The notes beneath the pieces were generated by a model. The model had not been told where the DNA came from and ran no database searches. It saw only the letters and a list, made by a program, of their open reading frames with translations. A DNA stretch of 36,672 nucleotides from a virus, in the IMG/VR virus record IMGVR_UViG_3300036799_000281, positions 1 through 36,672 of that record, one strand, 5' to 3'. The position numbers and the translations under genes were made by a program. Positions 30,475 to 36,672 of the stretch are shown here, piece by piece (position 1 is the stretch's first letter; each line of letters begins with the position of its first letter).

Positions 30475-30958
30475 GGTCGCCCTCCTCTTCCGGCGGGGCC
30501 GGCGACTGCTCGAGGAGCGATTCGAAGGCCTGGCGCAGCTCTTTCGCGCACTGCGCCTTGGAGGTGGCGGAATTGAAGGGGTTGTCCACTTCGTAGGCCA
30601 TCCGCACCACGGTCGCGGCGATCACCGACTCGCCGATCGCCGGGTCGCGCTCCCGGATCTTGTCGACGTCGCGCTCGGCCGCCTCGATCGAGCTCGACGA
30701 GGCGCTCAGGCTCAGTGGCGCCTGAAAGAGGTACTCGGCGAGATCGCGCGGGGCCGAGATCACGACCCTCTCGCCGTGCACGCGCAGCACCCGGGCGCCG
30801 TAGCGGAAGAGGTCCGGCGAGAGGGCGCCGAATCGCTTCTGCCGCGCCTCGATCGCCTCGATCACCTCGCGCCGCGTCGCCATCGGCACCGCGTCGATGC
30901 CGAGCGCTGCAGCGCGATCGTTCAGCTTGTCGCGCGTGAGCTTCTTGAGCGACGGCAA
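30428..30958 (-). CDS. Terminase small subunit
   Basis: A 176-residue protein from TTG at 30958. The N-terminal helices (LTRDKLNDRAAALGIDAVPM, ATRREVIEAIEARQ) form a SAP/HTH-like DNA-binding element. The rest is helical (YLFQAPLSLSASSSSIEAAE, VRMAYEVDNPFNSATSKAQC). It lies directly 5' of the large subunit and overlaps it by 47 bp. It probably recognises the packaging site and stimulates the large subunit. No family was recognised strongly; the assignment is by position, size and fold. Confidence 0.65.
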   Translation of the reverse strand: MPSLKKLTRDKLNDRAAALGIDAVPMATRREVIEAIEARQKRFGALSPDLFRYGARVLRVHGERVVISAPRDLAEYLFQAPLSLSASSSSIEAAERDVDKIRERDPAIGESVIAATVVRMAYEVDNPFNSATSKAQCAKELRQAFESLLEQSPAPPEEEGDLERIRRARSARREAA

Positions 30959-30961
30959 TGG

Positions 30962-31324
30962 CTACCACACCCTCGATCGCCAGCTGCGTCGAGACGACGT
31001 CGCCCGATTGCAGAGGAGGTGCTCGGGCCCGCGGTACACACGGCGATCGTCGTCGTCATGACCGAGGTCCCACTTTTCGCCGGCCAGGATCAGCTCGCCG
31101 CACCGCCAGCACTTCATCCGGCCGGTGGCGACCTTCGGCGCAAGGGCCCTTCGCAGCTTCTGGTGGGTGCTGCCATACCCCCGTTTGGTGGTGTTGAGCC
31201 GGCCCCCACCACCCCTGGAAGTGGCCTCGAGGTGGGTCTGACCACCCCTTGATCTCAGACCCCCCTCCCCCGGCAATCGAATTATTCGCGTCGGGGGGAG
31301 AAACGTTGACGGCGGGCGGGTCAA
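30962..31324 (-). CDS. HNH endonuclease (terminase-associated)
   Basis: A 120-residue protein. TTG at 31324 is preceded by AGGAGG eight bases upstream and overlaps the upstream stop (TTGA). The C-terminal 75 residues are a typical packaging-type HNH: KRGYGSTHQKLRRALAPKVA, CWRCGELILAGEKWDLGHDD, then RVYRGPEHLLCNRATS. C-x2-C, the GH-D motif and EH-x2-CN complete the beta-beta-alpha metal site. Such enzymes cooperate with terminase in cos cutting. The N-terminal ~45 residues are Gly/Arg-rich and look unstructured. Its ribosome site lies in a perfect hairpin (31328-31359). Confidence 0.85.
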   Translation of the reverse strand: MTRPPSTFLPPTRIIRLPGEGGLRSRGGQTHLEATSRGGGGRLNTTKRGYGSTHQKLRRALAPKVATGRMKCWRCGELILAGEKWDLGHDDDDRRVYRGPEHLLCNRATSSRRSWRSRVW

Positions 31325-31557
31325 AGCGACCGCCCTCCTAAAAAAGCCGGAGGGCGGTCGCGGTGCTCAGGTTGCGGCTGGGGGGGTACAGCAGCGGGCT
31401 GAGCGACGACGGCAAGTCTTTTCACGGTGGGGGTCACGCCCGAAATGGTGGCCGTCAGATCGGCGCATACAACGCCTGAGGCGCTGATGCGCGCTGGCAA
31501 ATCCCGGTGAAGCCGGGTGACCGGTTGGAGGGCCGATCGGATGATCTGGGTGGTCAC
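31321..31557 (-). CDS. Small coupled hypothetical protein (78 aa)
   Basis: Starts at a GTG overlapping the upstream HNH stop (GTGA) and ends in a TTGA overlap with the next HNH gene, so it completes the gene chain. The sequence is neutral with many Val/Thr/Pro (SGVVCADLTATISGVTPTVK) and ends PPAFLGGRSL, coded across the hairpin. No family was recognised. Translation through the hairpin could open it and couple the downstream HNH gene. Confidence 0.5.
   Translation of the reverse strand: MTTQIIRSALQPVTRLHRDLPARISASGVVCADLTATISGVTPTVKRLAVVAQPAAVPPQPQPEHRDRPPAFLGGRSL
31328..31359 (-). promoter_or_regulatory. Perfect 11-bp hairpin covering the HNH ribosome-binding site
   Basis: GACCGCCCTCC (31328-31338) and GGAGGGCGGTC (31349-31359) flank a 10-nt loop with six U's in the minus-strand RNA. 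The AGGAGG of the HNH gene lies at the loop-stem junction and in one arm, so folding would hide it. The U-run is in the loop, so it is not a terminator. An alternative role as part of a packaging site is possible given the neighbours. Confidence 0.55.
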
Positions 31558-32054
31558 GCTGCAGCCGCCAGTCGGACCTTGCGCTCGCCCTTGGCGATCC
31601 GCTGTTCGATGACGCGGAGCTCCGACGAGATGTCGATGTGGCGATCACGTGCTTCGAGACGGATGAGCCGCAGGCGATCGGACAGCGATCGGTGCGGCTC
31701 GGGGTCAGCAGCTTCAATCGGACGGCGAGCGGCTCGGTAGTCGGCGGCGCGCTTGCGATTGACAAGGCCGTCCAGGTCGAGCGTCAGCCAACCGCGGCGC
31801 ATGAAGTAGTGGACATCCTGGTGACATCCGCGGCACAACAGGATCAGATCCTCAAGGTGCTCGGTGCCCAGCCTCTCGTAGGTCTTGTGATGTAGCTGCA
31901 GCGAGCGAGCGGCGCCGCAGATGCACGATTGCAGCAGATCGGATTCGCGGTAGCGCTTCGAGACCGACTGCCAGTGCGGCGACTGAAGGTAGGACCAATA
32001 CGAATCGAAGCCCAGAGCGCGAAGTTGACGGGCGAGTAGATCGTCTATTCGCAT
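31554..32054 (-). CDS. HNH endonuclease
   Basis: A 166-residue protein with GGAGG before the ATG. HNH motifs lie at residues ~43-85: CICGAARSLQLHHKTYERLG, then LEDLILLCRGCHQDVHYF. The N-terminal helix with YWSYLQSPHWQSVSKRYRES is typical of the family that has an 'S-x-W' entry segment. The C-terminal ~75 residues form a charged coiled coil. It is a free-standing phage HNH, distinct from the terminase-linked one; possible roles are homing, DNA processing or host DNA cutting. Confidence 0.85.
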   Translation of the reverse strand: MRIDDLLARQLRALGFDSYWSYLQSPHWQSVSKRYRESDLLQSCICGAARSLQLHHKTYERLGTEHLEDLILLCRGCHQDVHYFMRRGWLTLDLDGLVNRKRAADYRAARRPIEAADPEPHRSLSDRLRLIRLEARDRHIDISSELRVIEQRIAKGERKVRLAAAA

Positions 32055-32132
32055 AGTCCGACCTCCGGCTTAAGGCGTGCGGCTCGCAAGTGACTATTGG
32101 GCAAACCGAAGGCCCGGGGCTCGATCGGGCAG

Positions 32133-32789
32133 TTAAGCCGCATGCTCGGACGGAACCTTCTCGCCGAGGCGTTTGGCCTTTGCTTCCGCCGCCTCGACGC
32201 CTTGGCGGATGCGGGCGAACTGACGGCTGAGATCGGCGCGTGGATCGTCTTCGAGGCGACGCAGCCGCTCTGACAAGGGCAACTCCTCGATCGCCAGACG
32301 CTGTGCGCCCATCTCGAGCAGGTGACGCTGATGAGCATCGCGGCTGCCGCGGTAGTGCTTGATCTCGTGCGGCGGCACGGCCTCGGGCTCGAGCGGCTCG
32401 CCGGCGTTCTTGTGGGCGGCGCTGCGTTCGTCCTCTTCGATCGCGTCAATCGTCAACGCCGAGCCGTGGAAGACGTCTTCACTCAGACCGAGCGCCTGAC
32501 TCGGGTCATCGGTGTAGCTGGCGCCGGTGCCGCGGCTGAGCAACGTCGGGCGGTCGACCCGCTTCTCGGTGCGGCTGAACAGCGCCAACCACACTCGCGT
32601 GCCGCTGACACGGGATCGCTCGGTGCGGGTGATCTCGATCGAGCAGGTGCGCATGTCGAAGACGTCGCCGCGGTTGACGGGGCAACGCTGCTCGCGACCG
32701 TCGACCATCAACGGCCAGATGAGCGTCATCAGCTCGCGGTCGTTGATGGCCTGCCGTTTACCGGCCAGTGGGTCGCGCAACGGGTTCAA
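32133..32789 (-). CDS. Conserved phage protein of unknown function (218 aa)
   Basis: The start is TTG at 32789 in a TTGA overlap with the ParB-like gene; upstream in-frame codons belong to that gene's other frame. The core PVNRGDVFDMRTCSIEITRT, VWLALFSRTEKRVDRPTLLS, ASYTDDPSQALGLSEDVFHG resembles proteins of unknown function that recur in phages of several groups. A charged helical C-terminus (SRQFARIRQGVEAAEAKAKR) follows. Coupling to ParB suggests a shared role. No catalytic motif was identified. Confidence 0.6.
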   Translation of the reverse strand: MNPLRDPLAGKRQAINDRELMTLIWPLMVDGREQRCPVNRGDVFDMRTCSIEITRTERSRVSGTRVWLALFSRTEKRVDRPTLLSRGTGASYTDDPSQALGLSEDVFHGSALTIDAIEEDERSAAHKNAGEPLEPEAVPPHEIKHYRGSRDAHQRHLLEMGAQRLAIEELPLSERLRRLEDDPRADLSRQFARIRQGVEAAEAKAKRLGEKVPSEHAA

Positions 32790-34651
32790 GCGGCGGCTGG
32801 CTCCGCGACGGCGGTGTAGGCGTGGCCGTTCTTCGAGACCTTGCCTTCCTTCTCGAGGTCGCCGAGGATCCGGTACAGCCGATTGGGCCTGACGCCGAGA
32901 GCCTTGGCGAGTTTGTGGGCCTCGGTTCCGGCGTTGGCGAGCACCACGGCAAGCACCTTCTCGGCGTCGGTTTCCGCGGCGCCGGCGGCGTCGATCAGTC
33001 GCGCATGCTCGGCCGCTTGCTCCCCGAGTTCGGCCGCCTGTTTCTCTCGCTCCCTTCGGCGCTCGACGGTCGCCTTCGCCATCGCATCGGGAAGGATCCC
33101 GAAACGGTCGGCGATGTCGTCGAGCATGTCGAGCACGTTGAGGTCTGGCCGCACCTCCGGCCCGATGACCTGGGGGCCGAGCTGTGGCCCAGGGATCGCC
33201 ATCCACCGCTGACCGCCAGCGGTTTCCAAGGCATGGCGGCGCGCGATGGCCGCGCGCAGGACGACCCGAAGGCATTCAGGCGCGTTCTTTGCTTCCCGCA
33301 GCTCCTGCCGAAGGGCATCGTCCGCCCATCGTTCCTCGGGTGCGTCGAGCGGCGCGTCCTCCTCGGCTTCTTCGACATCGCCATAGCGCTTTGGGTCAAG
33401 CGCTCCCAGGCCGCCCTTCACGAACTCGATCGCCAGGTCCTCGTCGCCCAAGGCCATCGCACAGACAAGCCGGACAACATCGACATCGGTCGCCTTCGGG
33501 TTTGGCATCGCGTCGAGGGCCTGCAGCAGGTCGCCGTTGGCCTTGGCCGCCATCTCCTGCTCCCGTTTGCGCTTGCGCTCTTCTTTTTCGACCTGCTTCT
33601 GGCGATCGGCGTCGGGCTGACCGACCACCTCGGTCGCGACGCCGCGGCGCTCGGCGTACTTCGCTCGTTCCTGCTCGATCGCCTTCTGCATCGCCGGCAC
33701 CTTCGCCTTGGCGAGCTCGAACACGAGATCACCGTCAGTGATGTAGGCATCCTTCGTCTTCGCACCCCATGACGTCGTGTAGGAGAGCTCCAGCAGCGCG
33801 CCACCTGCCTTTGCGGCCTTCCCGTCAGCCGTCGTGAACCGAAAGCCGGGCTTCTGCATGTGGGGCGGCGACGGAAGGTCGCGATGCAGCTGCTTGATCT
33901 CCTTGAGCTGCTCGGCGGTCGCCACCGGAAGCGATCCCGCGGCCGACGAGCCGTAGTGGTTGTCGACGATCTGAAGACCGTGTTTGGCTGCGACCTGGCC
34001 GAGCGCGTCGGCCACGGAAGCCATGTCGCCGAACATGTCGAGCCGAATCCCGTGAAGCGCCTTCCCGTCCCTAACGAGTCCGACGAGCGCCACGACCGCC
34101 TCCGGGCGCACCGTGGCGATCGCGGCGAGGTGGGGGATCGCCTCGAGCGGGATCTCGCCCGACTCGATCATCGGCACGATGGGATCGGGGACGTCGAGGA
34201 GTTTCTGCCGATTGCGCGCCGACCGCTCCGACATCGACATCGCCTCGGCGGCCTCGGCCTGTTTCATGCCGAAGTCCTCCCGGAGCGTCTGCAGCGCCCG
34301 GGCCTCGGCCATCGGCGTCATGTCGGCGCGAGCGCGATTCTCGGTGATGGCCGCCAGGAAGCGCCCCTTCTCGTCGAGGTCCTCGTCGACCAACGCAGGG
34401 ACGGCCTCGAGTCCGATCGCCTCTGCCGCGGCGAAGCGGGTGAAGCCGAAGATCACGGGGTGGATCCCGGTCGCATCGGCCGCGGCGACCTTGATCGGCG
34501 TTTCGATCCCACGCGCCTCGATCGAAGCCTTCAACTTGGCGAAATCGTCGCTCCCAAGGTCGATCTCCCCACGCGGATTGGTGCCCGGGATCGCCACGAT
34601 GTCCTTCGTGGGGATCATCCGGAAGGTCTTCTCTGCGACTGCAGTGCTCAT
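32786..34651 (-). CDS. ParB-like protein (ParB/Srx domain plus HTH, 621 aa)
   Basis: The start chosen is ATG at 34651, with AGGAGG upstream; the frame is open further to 34819. The ParB N-terminal domain is at residues ~10-105 (RMIPTKDIVAIPGTNPRG, KLKASIEARGIETPIKVA, HPVIFGFTRFAAAEAIGL) and a KorB/ParB helix-turn-helix at ~125-155 (DFGMKQAEAAEAMSMSERSA, RNRQKLLDVPDP). The GERR CTP-binding box is degenerate (GFTRF). A long C-terminal half contains a helical lysine/glutamate stretch and a winged-helix-like end (AHKLAKALGVRPNRLYRILG). No ParA is nearby, so it may act as regulator or DNA organiser instead of partitioning. Confidence 0.8.
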   Translation of the reverse strand: MSTAVAEKTFRMIPTKDIVAIPGTNPRGEIDLGSDDFAKLKASIEARGIETPIKVAAADATGIHPVIFGFTRFAAAEAIGLEAVPALVDEDLDEKGRFLAAITENRARADMTPMAEARALQTLREDFGMKQAEAAEAMSMSERSARNRQKLLDVPDPIVPMIESGEIPLEAIPHLAAIATVRPEAVVALVGLVRDGKALHGIRLDMFGDMASVADALGQVAAKHGLQIVDNHYGSSAAGSLPVATAEQLKEIKQLHRDLPSPPHMQKPGFRFTTADGKAAKAGGALLELSYTTSWGAKTKDAYITDGDLVFELAKAKVPAMQKAIEQERAKYAERRGVATEVVGQPDADRQKQVEKEERKRKREQEMAAKANGDLLQALDAMPNPKATDVDVVRLVCAMALGDEDLAIEFVKGGLGALDPKRYGDVEEAEEDAPLDAPEERWADDALRQELREAKNAPECLRVVLRAAIARRHALETAGGQRWMAIPGPQLGPQVIGPEVRPDLNVLDMLDDIADRFGILPDAMAKATVERRREREKQAAELGEQAAEHARLIDAAGAAETDAEKVLAVVLANAGTEAHKLAKALGVRPNRLYRILGDLEKEGKVSKNGHAYTAVAEPAAA

Positions 34652-34819
34652 CACTACCTCCTGCTCACCGGAAGGACTGCCGGTTTTGGTCGTTTGCGAA
34701 ACAGGGAGCCGTAAAGCCCCCCCCCAGAGGATTTGGGTGCTGCCGCAATCCGGGCAGACGTCGATCTCCTCGGCCCTCCAGGAAGCCGGGCAGACCTGAC
34801 ACGAGGCGAGCCGTGGCAC
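34652..34819 (-). CDS. Zinc-ribbon N-terminal extension or separate small ORF upstream of ParB
   Basis: GTG at 34819 overlaps the upstream stop (TAGTG), as expected for a real start in this operon. Residues 5-30 hold a zinc ribbon (SCQVCPASWRAEEIDVCPDC). The frame continues without a stop into the ParB-like gene through a run of nine G (34717-34725). One base more or less in that run would end the small protein before the ParB start. So this is either an alternative long ParB form or a separate gene with a length error in the tract. Confidence 0.5.
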
Positions 34820-35763
34820 TACGCCGCGGCCTCCTCGGGCAGTTCGTAGATCGCCTGCTCGCCGGTCATCTGACCCGAGCGACGTCGGACGATCCCTCGG
34901 TGTGAGAGTGCGGCGAGGACCTGCGACGCGGTGAAGGCGTTGCCGTGGAGCAAGGGGCAGTTGGTCGCCGTCTCCCTGGCGGTGCGGCCGCTACCGACGA
35001 AGTCGACGACTTCCTTCTCGAGGTTGGTGAGCGGTTTCGAGTTGTCCTGGATGCCGGTCAGTTGCAGCTTGTTGGCGCGGACCTCGATCCGGCGCTCGGA
35101 CGCGAGCCGCCTACGCGCGGCCGAGAAGTCACCGTCGTCGGCCCCGTCGATCCCCTCGAGCACGATCTCCTTGAGGCGCTCCGCGCCGACCGGCCCGTCC
35201 TTCAGTCCCTCGAGGATCGCGTCCTTGACGAGCTTGCGGCGATCGCCGTGCTCGGCGGCGGCGTCGGCCGGAGAGGGCGTCGAAGGTTGCGGGCGGGCGG
35301 GGGCGGAATCGTCCTCCGCAAGTTTCAGATAGCGCTGCGGCCCTTCATAGAAGGCGATGATCTTGCCCTGATCGGCCAGCCGTTTGAGGATGCGGGCACG
35401 GGTCGAGGTCGAGAAGCCGATCGCGGTGTCCAGCTCGCCCGGTTTGGTCCTCTCGCGAGCAGCGATGTAGTCCAGCGTCTCTTTGACCGTCGCATCGCTG
35501 ACGCGGCTCCGGTGCGCCGTTCGGCGCGGAGGCGTCTTCGGGATGCTGGCCCGTCGCCGCTCGCGCCGAGCCTGCACAGGATCGGGGGACGCGGCGCTAG
35601 CCACGCCCCCCCCGTCATCGGATCCGTCGAACTCTTGCGCCTGGTCGCGGAAGTCGCTCAGCTTGGTCCGCTCGGTCTTCTTGCCGTCGAGCTGTTCTTC
35701 GAGCTCCTTGATTTCCTCGTCGACCGAGCCGAGCCGCTCGTCTATGGCGGCGACGATGCTCAC
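34819..35763 (-). CDS. Protein with coiled coil and three predicted winged helices (314 aa)
   Basis: Start GTG at 35763 overlapping the upstream stop (GTGA). Residues ~5-45 are a coiled coil (IDERLGSVDEEIKELEEQLD). Three consecutive winged-helix-like units follow. The first is ATVKETLDYIAARERTKPGE with ARILKRLADQGKIIAFYEG. The second is LVKDAILEGLKDGPVGAERL with AARRRLASERRIEVRAN. The third is LTNLEKEVVDFVGSG with ASQVLAALSHRGIVRRRSG. Each unit has a helix-turn-helix and a short basic wing. It is likely a DNA-binding or bridging protein of the phage, related in arrangement to multi-wing regulators. The family is not recognised. Confidence 0.6.
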   Translation of the reverse strand: MSIVAAIDERLGSVDEEIKELEEQLDGKKTERTKLSDFRDQAQEFDGSDDGGGVASAASPDPVQARRERRRASIPKTPPRRTAHRSRVSDATVKETLDYIAARERTKPGELDTAIGFSTSTRARILKRLADQGKIIAFYEGPQRYLKLAEDDSAPARPQPSTPSPADAAAEHGDRRKLVKDAILEGLKDGPVGAERLKEIVLEGIDGADDGDFSAARRRLASERRIEVRANKLQLTGIQDNSKPLTNLEKEVVDFVGSGRTARETATNCPLLHGNAFTASQVLAALSHRGIVRRRSGQMTGEQAIYELPEEAAA

Positions 35764-36002
35764 GACACACGCTCCGGCCAGCGCCAGGAGTTCTTGAGGC
35801 AGGCGTGCGAGGGGTCCTGCTGGACCCGCAGTTGCACCTTCGTCCCGCCCGATTCCCGGATGTCGAAGACGACCAGATCGACCAGCTGCTTCTCGTCGTC
35901 GCCTTCGGCCATCTTCGGCGCGACCCGCGAGACGACGGCCGGGAACTCCCGACCGTCCTCGCCGCGGTAGGTGACGATGCGCCCGGGCGTAATAGGCGCC
36001 AT
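35760..36002 (-). CDS. Small SH3-like phage protein (80 aa)
   Basis: ATG at 36002 shares one base with the upstream stop (TGATG), and the stop overlaps the next GTG. The beta-rich sequence ITPGRIVTYRGEDGREFPAV, VDLVVFDIRESGGTKVQLRV and a final NSWRWPE fit an SH3-like fold found in small phage proteins annotated only as hypothetical. The start inside a longer open frame was fixed by the overlaps. Confidence 0.65.
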   Translation of the reverse strand: MAPITPGRIVTYRGEDGREFPAVVSRVAPKMAEGDDEKQLVDLVVFDIRESGGTKVQLRVQQDPSHACLKNSWRWPERVS

Positions 36003-36307
36003 CAGGCAGCGACCGCCTCTTCGGCAGGGACAAGGTCGCTCGGGATGTCGAGGGTGCTCTCGTAGTAGTGCTGCACGGCGCCGCGGCGCGGGACGGTGTG
36101 GTGTTCGGTGAGCAGGCCGTCCTTCGCCAGGACCTTGACGTGGTAGGCGACGTTGCCGAGCGGCTCTCCCAACGCGGTCGCCAACTCCGTCGGCGACACG
36201 AGGCCTTTCCTCGCCTCGTTGAGGATCCGCAGCTGCAGACCGTGGGTCCTCGCCCTGCCCAGCTGCTCCCAGAACTGCATGTGATCGACCTCCGTGGTGG
36301 TGCTCAT
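36002..36307 (-). CDS. ArsR-like winged-helix regulator (101 aa)
   Basis: ATG at 36307 with AAAGGAG six bases upstream; a longer frame upstream was rejected. The winged helix is clear: GLQLRILNEARKGLVSPTEL, ATALGEPLGNVAYHVKVLAK, wing RRGAVQHYYEST. The helix-wing sequence is close to that of many Thermoleophilia chromosomal regulators and to the protein at 5005-5589. It precedes the ParB/terminase genes and follows a structured leader (36335-36426), so it may control the early part of this operon. Confidence 0.75.
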   Translation of the reverse strand: MSTTTEVDHMQFWEQLGRARTHGLQLRILNEARKGLVSPTELATALGEPLGNVAYHVKVLAKDGLLTEHHTVPRRGAVQHYYESTLDIPSDLVPAEEAVAA

Positions 36308-36334
36308 GTGCTGCTCCTTTCGTGTCTTTGCTCC

Positions 36335-36426
36335 GGGCGATCGCCCGAGACGGCGCTGGCGCGACTCGGGGCCGAGCAGCGGGCCCGACCGGGCGTTGCC
36401 GCAATCACGGACACCAGCGCCGTCTC
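36335..36426 (-). promoter_or_regulatory. Structured leader with 13-bp inverted repeat
   Basis: A perfect 12-bp palindrome GGGCGATCGCCC (36335-36346) adjoins a perfect 13-bp arm GAGACGGCGCTGG (36347-36359) whose complement CCAGCGCCGTCTC lies at 36414-36426. The 54-nt loop holds a further small dyad (CTCGG-GG-CCGAG). It lies between two genes, upstream of the ArsR-like gene. A regulatory leader, operator cluster or small RNA is possible. Confidence 0.5.
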
Positions 36427-36462
36427 CGACGATCGAGGGGTTGGTGAGGAAGCGGCCGGGGC

Positions 36463-36672
36463 TCATCCGAGCGTCCCGTCGACGATCTCTTCGAGGGAGG
36501 TGCGTTGGACCTCGACCCCGTTGGCTTTCAGCTTCAGCCTGCGTCCGACGTCGACCGGCAGCTGTTCATAGCCGGCGAGGTGGTGCAGCCTGCGGAGGCT
36601 CCCCTCGGCGGCGTCGAGAAGCTCGACCACCCAGGCCAGCTCGTCGGTGAAGGTGGCGGAGGGCTGCGCCAT
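36463..36672 (-). CDS. Small hypothetical protein at right edge (69 aa)
   Basis: Open from an ATG at the very last base of the window; the true start may lie further right. Predicted mainly helical: ELAWVVELLDAAEGSLRRLH, HLAGYEQLPVDVGRRLKLKA, then QRTSLEEIVDGTLG. It looks like a small phage accessory protein. No domain was recognised. It is separated from the next gene by the ~155-bp structured leader. Confidence 0.5.
   Translation of the reverse strand: MAQPSATFTDELAWVVELLDAAEGSLRRLHHLAGYEQLPVDVGRRLKLKANGVEVQRTSLEEIVDGTLG

Noticed and set aside
31328-31359. Rho-independent terminator between the HNH genes
   Set aside because: The U-run is in the loop, not after the stem, on the minus strand, and no A/T tail follows on the other strand.
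1-36672. CRISPR array, tRNA or integrase attachment site
   Set aside because: No spaced direct repeats of CRISPR type, no tRNA-like cloverleaf and no integrase were seen in either strand.

Overview
The window is the larger part of a high-GC temperate siphovirus genome or prophage, almost entirely coded on the minus strand. The best host guess is a high-GC actinobacterium, probably of the Thermoleophilia/Solirubrobacterales group. That rests on base composition, frequent GTG/TTG starts, and two ArsR-like winged-helix regulators with a 'GNVAYHVKVL'-type helix and a 'RGAVEHFYR'-type wing, which I associate with that group. The host assignment is inference. No ribosomal, tRNA or clear host housekeeping gene is present, and no integrase, ParA, replication gene or attachment site was recognised.

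Read in the direction of transcription (right to left), the right arm (36672-32133) carries small regulators: an ArsR-like winged-helix protein, an SH3-like small protein, a protein with three predicted winged helices, a zinc ribbon leading into a large ParB-like protein, and a conserved phage protein. Next comes packaging (32054-28948): two HNH nucleases around a small coupled gene, then terminase small and large subunits. The HK97-type head module follows (28948-23426): a 54-residue membrane protein, portal, prohead protease, major capsid protein, head-tail connector and tail terminator-like protein. The tail module (23411-9459) holds the tail tube, a gp10-like protein, a tail assembly chaperone pair joined by a -1 frameshift, a 1931-residue tape measure protein and several minor tail proteins. 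The lysis cassette (9442-6364) has two short membrane proteins, a membrane-anchored collagen-like protein, a Cys/His peptidase-like endolysin and small accessory genes. It ends at a strong minus-strand terminator at 6298-6332.

The centre-left block (6285-3551) looks like the immunity or decision region. It holds a plus-strand XRE regulator flanked by two minus-strand terminators, an ArsR-like regulator behind a 7-7-7 inverted repeat, two small membrane proteins, and a plus-strand repressor-like gene facing a leftward operon across an 85-bp divergent region. The leftward promoter has a good -35/-10 pair, would give a leaderless mRNA, and its -35 is the middle of three TGTCAA-like repeats spaced exactly 10 bp apart. 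That operon starts with two tandem, translationally coupled XRE-type genes and continues through small unknown genes and a zinc-ribbon HNH-like protein. It runs off the left edge inside a gene whose C-terminus is coded by a hexanucleotide repeat array.

Four points are most worth a second look. First, the 14-bp palindrome CGGCAGATCTGCCG occurs four times perfectly and three times with one mismatch, in different reading frames. Second, the tape measure protein carries an M15-like domain followed by two tandem copies of an HEXXH metallopeptidase-like domain. Third, the immunity region has a phased operator and twin HTH genes. Fourth, a perfect hairpin covers the Shine-Dalgarno sequence of the HNH gene next to the terminase.
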